A stretch of 22,135 nucleotides of DNA from a virus, in IMG/VR virus record IMGVR_UViG_3300030419_001928, positions 13,881-36,015 of that record; one strand, written 5' to 3'. Positions 7,071 to 18,000 of this stretch are shown in pieces. The translations under genes were made by a program, and so were the position numbers. The notes under the pieces are model-generated. The model worked only from the letters and a program-made list of their open reading frames with translations, was not told the origin of the DNA and did not search any database. Every line of letters begins with the position of its first letter. Within the stretch, counting starts at the first letter, position 1.

Positions 7071-8209
7071 TGCATTATTATATTTTTTCTACAAAAGACA
7101 ATTGGGTGTCAAGCGGGTCTAACAAAATAGATGGCGAAACCTTTACAGATCAAAACTTTGGACGTGATGAAATACTCGAACTAAAAAAAGTTTTTTATGA
7201 CGAATCGTTTGATTATCAAACTAGAGTATTGGTTAGTTTCAAAGGAACAGATTTTACCAACCTTTCACAATCTGTAGTTGATGGTGATATAACTAATCCA
7301 AGATATTATTTGAGATTATATGAAGCTAACGGGACACAAGAAATACAAAACGAATATAGCCTAATAGCACATCCAGTAAGTCAATCTTGGGATGAAGGTA
7401 TAGGCAAGTTTGCAGATGATCCAAAAGTTACAGATGGATGTAGTTGGGTCAATAGGCAATGGCCTCAAGGTAACTCCGCTCAATCTTGGAGTAAGGCAGA
7501 CGGTAGTCCTAGTGACGGGCCTTCTGTTATAACTGGTTCATTATTAGCAGCAACTCAATCATTTAGTAACGAATCACCAGACATTAACATGGATGTCACT
7601 GATTTGGTTACATATTGGTATGAGAATGGTGCTTCTAAAAATCATGGATTACTATTAAGGTTTTCAGGTAGTCAAGAAACAAACGAAACTGGTAGTGAAG
7701 TAACTACTGGTCAATTTAAATTCTTTTCAAGAAATACAAATACAATATATGCTCCAAAGTTAGAAGTAAGATGGGATGATCACACACCATGCTCTGGATC
7801 TAACACTGGTAGTTTGTTAGAGATGACGATGAGTGGACAGACAGATTATATACTAAACACTAAGGGATTGCAAAAAGCATATAAGGAGCAAGATAAAGTA
7901 AAATTTAGAATACGTCCAAGAGAACGATATGTTCAAAAAACGTTTTCAAGATCAGTTCAAACTACAAGTGGATCATTTATTCCAGAACATAGTGGGAGCT
8001 ATTCTATTGTAGATTTAGCTACTGGTGAAACAGTAGTACCATTTAGTGCATACACTTCAATGAGTTGTGATGCAGAAAGTAATTATTTTATACAGTGGAT
8101 GAATGGATTCCATCCAAACAGAGCTTATAAAATATTATACAAAATAAAATTTAACGATGGACAAGAAAAGATATACGACGACGACTTTGAGTTCATTGTA
8201 AGGTCATAG
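7070..8209 (+). CDS. probable baseplate/virion protein with DNRLRE-like beta-sandwich
   Basis: This 379-residue protein has no signal peptide or membrane segment. Residues about 80-240 resemble the DNRLRE beta-sandwich of extracellular proteins: YYLRLYEANG, an SQSWDEGIGKFAD turn, VTDLVTYWYENG (from about residue 176), NHGLLLRFSGS, then FKFFSRNTN and PKLEVRWDDH. The order 'V.D.V..WY....NHG..L.F......F.SR.....P.L.V' is the family logic. The last 120 residues (KVKFRIRPRERYV ... YKIKFNDGQ) look like another beta domain. It follows gp6 directly (TAATG). T4 has gp7 and then gp8 here; I see no convincing gp8 similarity, so a replacement or add-on wedge or fiber-attachment protein is an inference. 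The next gene's Shine-Dalgarno overlaps its stop. Confidence 0.65.
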   Translation: MHYYIFSTKDNWVSSGSNKIDGETFTDQNFGRDEILELKKVFYDESFDYQTRVLVSFKGTDFTNLSQSVVDGDITNPRYYLRLYEANGTQEIQNEYSLIAHPVSQSWDEGIGKFADDPKVTDGCSWVNRQWPQGNSAQSWSKADGSPSDGPSVITGSLLAATQSFSNESPDINMDVTDLVTYWYENGASKNHGLLLRFSGSQETNETGSEVTTGQFKFFSRNTNTIYAPKLEVRWDDHTPCSGSNTGSLLEMTMSGQTDYILNTKGLQKAYKEQDKVKFRIRPRERYVQKTFSRSVQTTSGSFIPEHSGSYSIVDLATGETVVPFSAYTSMSCDAESNYFIQWMNGFHPNRAYKILYKIKFNDGQEKIYDDDFEFIVRS

Positions 8210-8214
8210 GAGGA
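8208..8214 (+). promoter_or_regulatory. strong Shine-Dalgarno site overlapping a stop codon
   Basis: AGGAGGA overlaps the TAG stop at 8207-8209 and lies 5 bases before the ATG at 8220. Terminating ribosomes would be placed directly on the next start. It fixes the start of the 575-residue protein. Confidence 0.8.
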
Positions 8215-8219
8215 CAGAT

Positions 8220-9947
8220 ATGGCGGGTACACCTGACGTTGATTATCAAGACCCAGCTCTTCAGGAAAATCAAAGTGTAAGCACTGATACTTTTTATTCA
8301 AAAGAACAAATTGTAGATAAAGTCCAAGCGCTTTTGATATCAAAAGAAAATCTTTTGGTAGATGGTCAATTGGAAAATTATCAAAAAACAGTTCGTGATG
8401 GTAAAATAGTACGTGGTAGATTACCAAATGAAAAAGCTGTAATCTTCTCAAGCGATCTGCTATCCAACGTCGACGACTTACCTATATTTGATACCATACA
8501 ATCTCTACTTCATCCAGATGGAACAAATCATCCTGCGGCTCTTTCTTTAGATGACTTAACAATAGAATCACACGTTATTCCAAGTACTGGTGAGACTGCA
8601 TACAACATGAGGTTAAATGATATTCCTATTGATGTGGATGGTAAAGCGTTAGATAACTTTAATCAGTATTTACGACTTCCAAGTGGAAAAACTTTTATAA
8701 ACAGAGACAACGTTGATGGCATTATTGATACAGATATATACGAATTAATACCAGGTGGTACTGAAACTAAACAGGCTCGTATTGATAGATTCTTTGCTGA
8801 ATATAATGCATTGAAACCACCATCTCCAGTTGACGAAGAAGTGTTACTTGATGGGGATGGAGATGGTCTAACAGATACTATGAGCAACTCAGGTGCCCTT
8901 CTTTTTTCTAACCAATACGATATATCATCTGCAGATACAGTAGCAGAAGCCAATGATAGATTTATAACATGGTTACGAGAAAGTGAAGATGACACAAACA
9001 ATACTAAAAGTTTAGAATGGTTAAGAAACGACTTAAACAATAATTATTTTTTACAAGAAGATCCAACAATAGAAGATGCTGATGAGCGACCAGAATATTC
9101 ACCAGTATCAGAAGGATATTTTAAAATAAGACAATTGAACCAAGCTATTATTATACGTAATGAACTCGGATCAGATGTTGGTTTCATAGGTGCAGACACA
9201 TCTAATCCTAATTATCTTAGAACTGGTATTACCATAGCTATGTGGGTAAAGTTTTTAGATAGAGTTAATACAGGAACATTATTTAATTTTGGTAATCCGT
9301 TTAGAGAAGCTTCCCCCACAGGGTTTGCATTAGAGACGTTTGTTGTAAATGACGATGGTTCTATTCCCGGATACTATGATGCATTTACTGGCAACGAAGG
9401 GTGGGACATTGATCTGTTACCAGAAGATGCATTTACTCAAGGAACGTCTGAACGATTTGTAAGGTTCGTTGTGTATGAAGAGCCTGTAGCTGATCCACTT
9501 GAAGGAACTACATATAATACAAGGTTAAGAGATTCAAACAAACCCAATGTAATGGAGAGAGTCAATTCTGCACGAATCGGTGGTGCCCTAGCACAACAAA
9601 GAGAAGTTGCTTGGAACTATACAAGAATACCATTTGATTATGATGAGTGGTATTATATAGTAGCAAATTATAATCCGTTTACTGATGAAGAGAGTTCAGC
9701 TGGAAACTCAAACGCCATGGATCCAGATTTTTGGAACTGGTATAGAAATGCAGACGGAACATATACAAATTTCTCAGGGCTTGGTGCTAAATGCAAAGTT
9801 GATTTTATATCAAAAACTACATTGTTAAAAGCTCGAGGATATAAAGTAGATGAAGAAGCTACAGTACAATATTCAAGTCGAGATAGAGATATAAGACAAA
9901 TGACTGAGCAACAAGAGGACATCGATGAGACATCACTTAATATGTAA
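8220..9947 (+). CDS. virion protein with LamG/concanavalin-like domain and calcium-loop motif
   Basis: This 575-residue protein has an N-terminal 130 residues that look like a tail-attachment part (FYSKEQIVDKVQALLISKEN). Residues 211-219 read DGDGDGLTD, exactly the DxDxDGxxD calcium-binding loop of dockerin/EF-hand-type motifs. Residues about 310-550 resemble a concanavalin/LamG jelly roll: YFKIRQLNQAIIIRNE, then GITIAMWVKFL...TGTLFNFGNP, the FDYDEWYYIVANYNP strand, and VDFISKTTLLKARGY at the end. Such domains commonly bind glycans, so host-surface attachment is the likely role (inference). It lies between the DNRLRE-like and Cys-rich genes in the same operon. The C-terminal 30 residues are Gln/Asp/Glu-rich and probably disordered. 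The exact virion position is unknown. Confidence 0.68.
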   Translation: MAGTPDVDYQDPALQENQSVSTDTFYSKEQIVDKVQALLISKENLLVDGQLENYQKTVRDGKIVRGRLPNEKAVIFSSDLLSNVDDLPIFDTIQSLLHPDGTNHPAALSLDDLTIESHVIPSTGETAYNMRLNDIPIDVDGKALDNFNQYLRLPSGKTFINRDNVDGIIDTDIYELIPGGTETKQARIDRFFAEYNALKPPSPVDEEVLLDGDGDGLTDTMSNSGALLFSNQYDISSADTVAEANDRFITWLRESEDDTNNTKSLEWLRNDLNNNYFLQEDPTIEDADERPEYSPVSEGYFKIRQLNQAIIIRNELGSDVGFIGADTSNPNYLRTGITIAMWVKFLDRVNTGTLFNFGNPFREASPTGFALETFVVNDDGSIPGYYDAFTGNEGWDIDLLPEDAFTQGTSERFVRFVVYEEPVADPLEGTTYNTRLRDSNKPNVMERVNSARIGGALAQQREVAWNYTRIPFDYDEWYYIVANYNPFTDEESSAGNSNAMDPDFWNWYRNADGTYTNFSGLGAKCKVDFISKTTLLKARGYKVDEEATVQYSSRDRDIRQMTEQQEDIDETSLNM

Positions 9948-9950
9948 TAG

Positions 9951-9957
9951 AAGAGGT
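9951..9957 (+). promoter_or_regulatory. Shine-Dalgarno site deciding a GTG start
   Basis: AAGAGGT ends 8 bases before the GTG at 9966. The first ATG-like triplet downstream (9980) is out of frame, and the stop of the previous gene is at 9945-9947, so GTG at 9966 is the best start for the 1693-residue protein. Confidence 0.6.
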
Positions 9958-9965
9958 AATTAGCT

Positions 9966-12900
9966 GTGGCTGTAGCTCAATGTTGTAGTAACCAATCTGG
10001 TGATCACGGCTATTGGACATGCCAAACTAATCAATACGGTAATGTTGAATTTTACTACACCGTAAATGGTGAGGACACTAATCAATGTGCTAATCAAGCA
10101 TCAAGACCACAATACGTAATCGACAACCCAGAGGCATGGTGTCCTTCTTACCCATATGAAGGACAAGGACAATGTGTTTGTAATGGTTGCGAAACTGAAT
10201 ATTCGTGTAAAGAAGAAACATCTGGTCGACCAACACCATGTAATTTTGATGATAGCGGTACTCATCATAATCCAGATTTATGCTCTTTTCCATTTCAATG
10301 TTGTATATCATCAAACGGTGTTAGTTGTGACGAATTTTGGATTAATCAGATGGGCACAGTAAATGCATGCGCAAATGATTTCCAACGCGGACAATATAGT
10401 CCTGGTGGAGATGGAGCCGCAGAGGTTTCATACAATCAAAATACATACACCTGGGCAAACGGTCAAAGTCCAAATGGTGTTTATAACGGAGGTTGTATTC
10501 AACCTACACTTGATTCATATCAAAATGGTGTAGAATTAGATTATATAGAAGCGCTTTTAGATACTGAAGGATGTACACATCCAGGTGCTTGTAATTACGA
10601 TCCAGTAGCATTTATAGATAATGGAACTTGTTGGTTCCCAGCAGAACTGTTTATAGAAGACGGGGATATTCCATGGTGTGAGGATCAATATGGCGACGTA
10701 CCAGTTGATGAGAATGGAGTTCCAACACTATGTAAACAAAATCCATTTGTAACTTATATATCATCAGAATCTAATATTGTTGATGGTGTAGAACTTGGTC
10801 CACCAAGTGGAGAATTTGATCCAAGACTTTTTAACGACGATGGTGATCCAGTTCATCAAAACAGTGAATTTGCTTGTTGGGGTGGAGACGATTGGAGAGC
10901 TGACGGAACAACAGATCTTTACGAACCATTCTACGGTTGCTGGTGTAGTGATATGGATTACCTAAATGGTGCTCCAAATGGAAACAGCACTAATCATCAA
11001 GCAATGTTTCCACAACCAAATTTTAGAAATGACCCAGATGCTACTCAAACTGAAAGTGGTATTTGGGATCCAAATTATAATGACGCTTCTGATTGGTGGG
11101 AGGATTGGGTTTACGCTTGTGGTGAGGGTGGAACGCAATATTCTCCTAACGACGATACAGATCCAATAACTTATACTCGCTCGAACGCAGATATGATTGG
11201 ACCATACAACCCATACTACTTCTGTTCAGATTTTAATTGGATAGTTGATGCTGAAGATAGATTAACATATATGAATGCTAGAGCTAACAATCAACTAACA
11301 GAATATGATGGACCATATCCAGGAACACATTGGACGTGGAGACAATCCAATCCAGCATTTCAAGTAGATGAAGACGGACAAGCTGATGAAGACAATCCAC
11401 CTTTAAATCCAGAAGCGTGTACAGATCCAAACGCATGTAACTACAATCCATATGTAACATTATCATGCTTTCAAGATCCAGGTAATGGAACGGTTGTAGA
11501 AAACGGTTGTTGTACATATCCCGGACCACCTGAAGAAGGAGCTGACTTTCCTAACCGTGGTGAGTTTTTACATATACACGAACAACTTACAGAAGCGGAT
11601 GACTTGTATGGAGTATACCAATGTGATGATATTGGAATCAATGGAGGGTTTCCATATTGTGCTAACCCAGGTAATTTAGATATTGGTGGTGCATCAACAC
11701 ATTACTTTGATGATGCGCTTCAAGAAATAATATACAACCCTTCAGGATTAGCAGAGCAATGTTTAGATACCAACACAGAATATAATAGTGATGGTCAAAT
11801 AATAAGACTAGGTAGTATGTGTGCTGAAGGAGAATCCGCTCCAGATGATTGTAACGGTCACGAGCCAAATTATTGTAATACACAATTTGTTCAATATGGA
11901 ACATGCGACACTGGTGAAGGATGTGACCACGTATTACCAATTGTACCAGCGTATGATTGTAACGGAGTCTGTGGTGGAACTTCTACATACGATTGTTCTT
12001 TTGATGAGTTTGAAGATGAGGGAACACCAAATTATGGTATTGGAACAGGATGGAATGAGAGTGCTTGTATAGGGCCTTACGAAACACCAAGAATTGTTGA
12101 CGACCTTGGTGGGTGTTGTTTTAGAACTGAAATGGATGCTGTTGATCAATGTTTTGGAACAGTAGTGTTGACAAGTTGTAATGAGCTTATTGATGAAGTG
12201 AATGGTGGTACACCAAATCCAATGACCGGAGAAATATATCCAACAGAACCAACAATTATTCAAGACGAATGTGGTGTCTGTGGAGGACCAGGTGACATAT
12301 ACGAATGTTCACAATTTGAAGGTGGTCCTAATTGTTTTAATCTAGTTCCACCAGATCCACCTAATGGTAGACCTGTAATAGGAGTTACTTGTGACGATGG
12401 ATCAGTTGTATGTTATGAAGAATTATGTCCTAGAGATATAACTAAAATTGATATACAAAGTTTATGGGATAGTGGAGAGCTACCAGCTTCTATTGAAGGT
12501 GCTTGTGTTGAAATAGATAATTTAGTAGAAGATCCAATTGATTCGTTTGTAATAAACGGACCAAGTAGATTTAGGGAATCTGGAACTGATGAGCCATATG
12601 ATACACAAATGACTTTTTGCACACCACAACATTCACCGCACCAGGGATGGGAAGTGATTGATGATCTAACGGATCCAGAGACGTGGGTGATACAAGCATA
12701 TGGTGTAGGTGATACAAACAATCAAGGTAATTTTTCATACAATACTATATACTCAGGACAAGGTAGTTATGAAAATGTATTGAATAGATTAAGTGGAGAA
12801 GATCCAATTTCAAGGTCAGGTATCAATCAATTCTTTAGACCAGCTACAACAAATAAATCAGATATTGAAGGTCGTGACTTAGATGCAAGACCTGGATTAG

Positions 12901-15047
12901 GATTAACATACTGGGAAGATGATCAGCCATATCAAACGTGGGACGAATTACTTTCTAGTAAACCACATAAATTACCAGATGAATTTTTAACTACAACGTG
13001 GGCTGAAGGTGTAGGCAAAACAATCAAACCAGAAATAATGGCAACTGATAATTGGTTATCTGAACAATGGACACCAGACGTTGATGCTCGAACTCGAGAA
13101 AGTGTTGATCTAGGATATAACGCTCGAGTCACAAGATACTACGATCCAGAATTACAACCAATAGAATATGAATTAAATATGGCACCGTCTGAAGTACAAC
13201 TTTATTTTTATCCAAGAAGAGGTACAATTTTATGTAGTGGTGTTTATAGCAAGTTTGATGAAGATGGAACACATCCATATTACACACATAAACAATGTGC
13301 TGAACATTTTACAAACAATGAAGAAGCAAGACACGTACCACCACCTAATGCATTGAACCCATATAGTACACTTGGGGGCGGTGATAGTGTTCTTAGTAAC
13401 ATACCACGTAGAATAATGGGTGAAGATAGAGATAACAATGGTAACCAACTAAGACAAGCAGGAGTAGATCAATACCTTGATGATGGAAATTTTTATATAG
13501 CTTTTTTAGATTGGGGTGATGGAACTAAACCGCAATATGATGGAATAGATGCACCACCACATCAACTGTTAAGTTATGACAATGCAACATTACTAAAACA
13601 TAATTATACATCACCAGGTGTCTATACAATATCCGGATATATGATTAATATAATGGATGAAGATAGTACACCAAAAGGTTGTCAAGACACTTTTGTGCGC
13701 ACGTATAGTAATTGTGATGAAGCGTACACGTGGCCAGATGAGTTGGCTGAACTAAACGATCCAGATAGTTCATTATGGAATTGGAGAATACTTACGTTTA
13801 GAAAATTTGAATGTAATATAGTTGTCAACGAAGATCCAAATCTAGTTAATGAGTTTCCAGCTGTAGGTGGCTCTGGTGCTATTACCATTCCACAAAAAGG
13901 AACTACAGCAATTGTTGGTGGTGTATCTGATGATAGTATGTATGTATCATCTTTGAAAAGAATGGCTGGGTTTGTTGGTAACAATACAATTATAGAAAAC
14001 ACTTTCCTTAGTTCCCAAGGCGATAGAATGCTAGCAGAAAAATCTTACGCGCTAGTAAACCCAGATGCTGTGGGTGCTGAGATACAAAAGTTTATAGGAA
14101 GAGAAGATAAAGTAGCATGGATAATAAACGAAGATGGTAATAGTCAACCATTACAATTAGTTGACAATATGAATGACCCAGGTCCAAAAGGTTTTTGGCT
14201 TGGTACTTGTCGTCATAATTATTTTAGTGGCGGACCAATAATAGATATGTGGGATAGGTTTAGTGGTGGATATGTTTTTGATACTAGTGAAGATAGAGGT
14301 TCTAATGCATCCACATCAGCCGCCCAATGCATCCCAGAAACATTAAATTATAATCTTGTATATAATGGATATAAAAATGAAAGTGTAGGAGAGTTAGGTA
14401 GGCATGTTGGATATATGGATATAGGACAAGTACGAGCGTTTAGTGGTGTTAGAACAATAGCTGATTTACTTGATGTTCCAGATGTCGCTATAAATGATGA
14501 ACGACATTGGTCTAACATATTACCTATAGAAGAGAGTATTTATAATAGAAGAGGAGTTGTTATAGAAGAAGGTACGATAGTAGAAATTAACGAAGATAGT
14601 GCTCAAGAATATCAAGCTGAAAATCAATTTGGTAACAGGCGATATTATCCTGTATTACCAAAACTTAACAAATTAGGAAAGTTTGATGAAGACCTTGGAT
14701 TGCAAGGCACGGTGTATGATGATAATGGAAACGTAGTATCAGATAGCCCAAACATACAGTTTGGTCAAGATAGAGGGGGATGGTTAGCACCTGATATGCA
14801 AGCACCAATTACAAAAAATAAATTAGATCCAAAAATATTTGATGATTTAATAATAGATTTAAATATGGAAGAAATAGATGAAGATGTTGTTGAAGATCAT
14901 TCCGGAACAAGTAACTTAGGTATAGTAATTAATGATTATCTTATGACTACTCAAACTTCTTTCACTACAAGTTTTAATAAATTAATTAATAAACCTTCTG
15001 TATTAAAAATAAAAAGAGCAACGAATGCAACTAGGAAACCATTTTAA
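9966..15047 (+). CDS. giant Cys-rich modular virion protein with 'DPNACNY', 'CGVCGG' and PKD modules
   Basis: This 1693-residue protein is the largest complete gene here, with a GTG start. Residues 1-900 hold roughly 55 cysteines by my count. Two motifs match a repeat known from secreted proteins of marine Bacteroidetes and from marine viruses: CTHPGACNYDP...NGTC (203-222) and CTDPNACNYNP (485-495) with C501 and CC at 515-516. Two related motifs are DCNGVCGG (664-671) and ECGVCGG (768-774). Residues about 1170-1240 form a PKD-like fold: LDWGDGT (1181-1187), then HNYTSPGVYTI (from 1212). Residues 1316-1500 (IVGGVSDDSMYVSSL, ELGRHVGYMDIGQVRAFSG) and the C-terminus (1624-1660) resemble parts of the next protein. 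There is no signal peptide, as expected for a virion protein. A host-binding fiber or rim protein is likely; the ligand is unknown. Confidence 0.72.
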   Translation: MAVAQCCSNQSGDHGYWTCQTNQYGNVEFYYTVNGEDTNQCANQASRPQYVIDNPEAWCPSYPYEGQGQCVCNGCETEYSCKEETSGRPTPCNFDDSGTHHNPDLCSFPFQCCISSNGVSCDEFWINQMGTVNACANDFQRGQYSPGGDGAAEVSYNQNTYTWANGQSPNGVYNGGCIQPTLDSYQNGVELDYIEALLDTEGCTHPGACNYDPVAFIDNGTCWFPAELFIEDGDIPWCEDQYGDVPVDENGVPTLCKQNPFVTYISSESNIVDGVELGPPSGEFDPRLFNDDGDPVHQNSEFACWGGDDWRADGTTDLYEPFYGCWCSDMDYLNGAPNGNSTNHQAMFPQPNFRNDPDATQTESGIWDPNYNDASDWWEDWVYACGEGGTQYSPNDDTDPITYTRSNADMIGPYNPYYFCSDFNWIVDAEDRLTYMNARANNQLTEYDGPYPGTHWTWRQSNPAFQVDEDGQADEDNPPLNPEACTDPNACNYNPYVTLSCFQDPGNGTVVENGCCTYPGPPEEGADFPNRGEFLHIHEQLTEADDLYGVYQCDDIGINGGFPYCANPGNLDIGGASTHYFDDALQEIIYNPSGLAEQCLDTNTEYNSDGQIIRLGSMCAEGESAPDDCNGHEPNYCNTQFVQYGTCDTGEGCDHVLPIVPAYDCNGVCGGTSTYDCSFDEFEDEGTPNYGIGTGWNESACIGPYETPRIVDDLGGCCFRTEMDAVDQCFGTVVLTSCNELIDEVNGGTPNPMTGEIYPTEPTIIQDECGVCGGPGDIYECSQFEGGPNCFNLVPPDPPNGRPVIGVTCDDGSVVCYEELCPRDITKIDIQSLWDSGELPASIEGACVEIDNLVEDPIDSFVINGPSRFRESGTDEPYDTQMTFCTPQHSPHQGWEVIDDLTDPETWVIQAYGVGDTNNQGNFSYNTIYSGQGSYENVLNRLSGEDPISRSGINQFFRPATTNKSDIEGRDLDARPGLGLTYWEDDQPYQTWDELLSSKPHKLPDEFLTTTWAEGVGKTIKPEIMATDNWLSEQWTPDVDARTRESVDLGYNARVTRYYDPELQPIEYELNMAPSEVQLYFYPRRGTILCSGVYSKFDEDGTHPYYTHKQCAEHFTNNEEARHVPPPNALNPYSTLGGGDSVLSNIPRRIMGEDRDNNGNQLRQAGVDQYLDDGNFYIAFLDWGDGTKPQYDGIDAPPHQLLSYDNATLLKHNYTSPGVYTISGYMINIMDEDSTPKGCQDTFVRTYSNCDEAYTWPDELAELNDPDSSLWNWRILTFRKFECNIVVNEDPNLVNEFPAVGGSGAITIPQKGTTAIVGGVSDDSMYVSSLKRMAGFVGNNTIIENTFLSSQGDRMLAEKSYALVNPDAVGAEIQKFIGREDKVAWIINEDGNSQPLQLVDNMNDPGPKGFWLGTCRHNYFSGGPIIDMWDRFSGGYVFDTSEDRGSNASTSAAQCIPETLNYNLVYNGYKNESVGELGRHVGYMDIGQVRAFSGVRTIADLLDVPDVAINDERHWSNILPIEESIYNRRGVVIEEGTIVEINEDSAQEYQAENQFGNRRYYPVLPKLNKLGKFDEDLGLQGTVYDDNGNVVSDSPNIQFGQDRGGWLAPDMQAPITKNKLDPKIFDDLIIDLNMEEIDEDVVEDHSGTSNLGIVINDYLMTTQTSFTTSFNKLINKPSVLKIKRATNATRKPF

Positions 15048-18000
15048 TGGCTAATTATGATCACAAACATCTCGTTATAGGAAATCCAGATAGTGGAGTA
15101 AAGGGGACGTATGAGATTCACGATGGTGAAAACTTTAGTACAAATAATCCATATGGATTATATGACGTCAATTTGTTTACTCAAACTTCTCGGGAACAAG
15201 CTGGAGTTGGAAATGTTGTTGTAGATGATGTGAATAAATATGGTGTCGATGTTACACCTCCATGGAGCACTCAACATAATTTAGTTATACATTGGTTGAC
15301 ATTAAGGTCAAATACTTCCACTGGTGGTTGTAGCGGTGGATACATACACGACAAAGCATATATCTCAGCATGGTTTGTAGATATAGATGAATTAGCTGCT
15401 GGAGGACACGATGGGAGTATAGAAGGATTAAAGAATTTTGTCAATTCAGATCGAGGTAATGGAAAGACTAGTACACGTATGATTTACAATGCGGATCTTA
15501 CTGGTGCAGACAATAAGACTAGTGTTAATCATGTACAGGCTACTGTAAAGGGACCAAGGTCCTTTGCTGGAACTACACATATGGATGCTCAAATATTAAG
15601 AAATAATAAACGAGTTTCTATATGGGGTGGACGGACAGGAGTTGATCATAGTTGGGATATAGGAGCTCACCAAGATGGTGTATCTTTTGGTGTCAAGGGT
15701 GCTTGGGAAAACTACGTTTTTGGAGAGGATGGAACTTGGACAAGCCAAAATCCAGACCAAAGTTTTAACGACAGAGTGCAATACACGGGTCCAATGTATA
15801 GACCACAATTTAATAATTTAAATATAGACGGTGGAACAGGAGCCTACAGACCAAGTGGTATGACTGGAGAAGATGTAAATCCACACCCAACTTTTTTTAG
15901 TGTAGGAAACGGTTCTCAAGATTGGTTGACAAATTCAACTCGAGATGCATTCTCAGAGACTAGTGGTCACTTTGCTATTATTATACGTACTAGAGGTGAT
16001 AGGTGGAAGGGTTTGTCTCCAACATGTCAAAAATCTGGTAGGTATGGATATTATGTTATTAGAATTCCAAAATTTTGGTTTGTTCAAAATCAACGAGAAG
16101 ATATTAGTCCGGCTAGTAGAGTTCCGCTAGGTGTTCCAGGATATTGTCATTATCACAGTTTTGGATGCAGTGATCTTCCTGATGGAGAAGATAGTGAATA
16201 TTGTAACTGGGTGGGATCAGGAACTAATCGTGCGTATCTAGATCCAGCTTCACCGTGGGTTAATAATCACAACGCTAGCAACAGCAACCTTTTAAAAAGA
16301 GGTGCTCAAGGATTATGTGCAAACTTTATCAACCAAGAACGTGCGTATGAAAAACAACTTCAAGGAATCGATCCAGATGAACCAGAAGGTCTTCAATCAA
16401 ACGATCCAGCTGTAAGTGAACCCGCCTGGGAAGAATTATATGATATGTTTAATGAGATTGAGATGACAGACACGTTATATAAAAGAAAATTGTATTCAGT
16501 GACCCAAAATAATATAGATGATTTTATGACTGGTGTTAAATATGATGAATATTTAAGTAGAGGATTATTAGATGAATATGGATATGAAGTAAATGATGCC
16601 GATACTGATCTCAAACCATTCCATAGAGCAAATAACGGAACTAGAAGCATGTTGTTTGATCCAGCTATCAAACGTATGATTAATGATGTTACCCATCTAG
16701 CTTCTCCTGAAGGAACTATAACAATTAATGGTGTAAACTTATATGAGACTTCATCTCAGGGTGGTGGAGCTGCTGGTGTCATGTGGAATGAGATGAGTCT
16801 AGCATTTGAAATACAATCCAGCGCTGAACCAGTATATACAACCAATGAGTTTCCTAATACAGTATGGCGAAACTTTAATATAATTGGATTTGATCCATTA
16901 CAGTTGTGTGATTGGGATACAATAAGAAGTCAGTTTTATGTTGGAGCACAGACATACCCAGTTCCTTTTAACACATTACATCAAACTCTCACAGAAGATT
17001 TTGAGGTGGCATCTAACGTAACAATTACTACAGAAGATGCAGAATATTCTGTTGGTAGATATTATGATGATGTTGATGCATTAGAGGCAGTTTCAGCACC
17101 AGCTACTGTTTCATTAAATTATGAAATACTTAACTCATCAAACACAAACGATGCAGATGCTGTAGTGAAAAATATAGATAGTGAATTTGCTTCACTTGGT
17201 GGTATGATGGCTAGGGTTGTACAATGGGGTGATGAGCAGACGTTAAAATCAAATGGTGAATTGGTAGATGGATTTTCACTGATAAATCGAGAAGATTACG
17301 ATTATGTAGAATTAGAAAATAACAATGATGTTCCTGAAAGAAGTTTTTCACATACGTATGCAGAACCAGGAGCATATACTATTAGAGCATTAATTTTTAC
17401 ATATATTAATCATCCTTATATTGACAATCTACAGATGGCTGTTAAATGGAAATTTGTATCCACTACAGTCAACATACCACAGCCAGGATATATGGTAGAA
17501 GATTTTGGACAAGTAGGTGGATATGATTTTACTACCATACCTTGGAACGAAACTGCTGGAGTGGTTGGAGGAATTTCTGAAGACAGTGGATATATAAAAA
17601 GTTTAAGATCATTAACAAGAGGAGCACCGTTTGCTAACGAAGAGACACCACTTCTTTTAAATATGAGAGAAGCATTAGGAAATGATGAATTGGGAACTCA
17701 TATTGGAAAAGCTGACATTAATACAGTACGAGCTTACATTACAGGAGATTTAGATTTAAGAAGGTTGCACGGTCGACCACCAAAACCAGACGCACAGGTA
17801 GATGGCATTCCAGCATTTGTTAGAAAAGCAGACGCTGAGAAATATGGACTTTTGTTTGTAGGATTAGAAGGAGTGCACGAACACGCGGCTACAGTAAGAG
17901 GTACTATTAAAAAAGTTTATATGGCAGGCAAAGACCACAGTGAGAGTACAGATGAAAAGCAGCAACAATTATTTGCTTTATACTATCCAGATGGAATAAG

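Noticed and set aside
8125-8451. Minus-strand ORF of 108 codons across the 8209/8220 junction
   Set aside because: It is antisense to two well-supported coding frames, and its residue composition (Leu/His/Phe-rich) is typical of shadow frames.
11662-12263. Overlapping minus-strand ORFs within the Cys-rich gene
   Set aside because: They lie fully inside a convincing + strand gene, have no ribosome sites or recognisable domains, and reflect the codon bias of the real frame.
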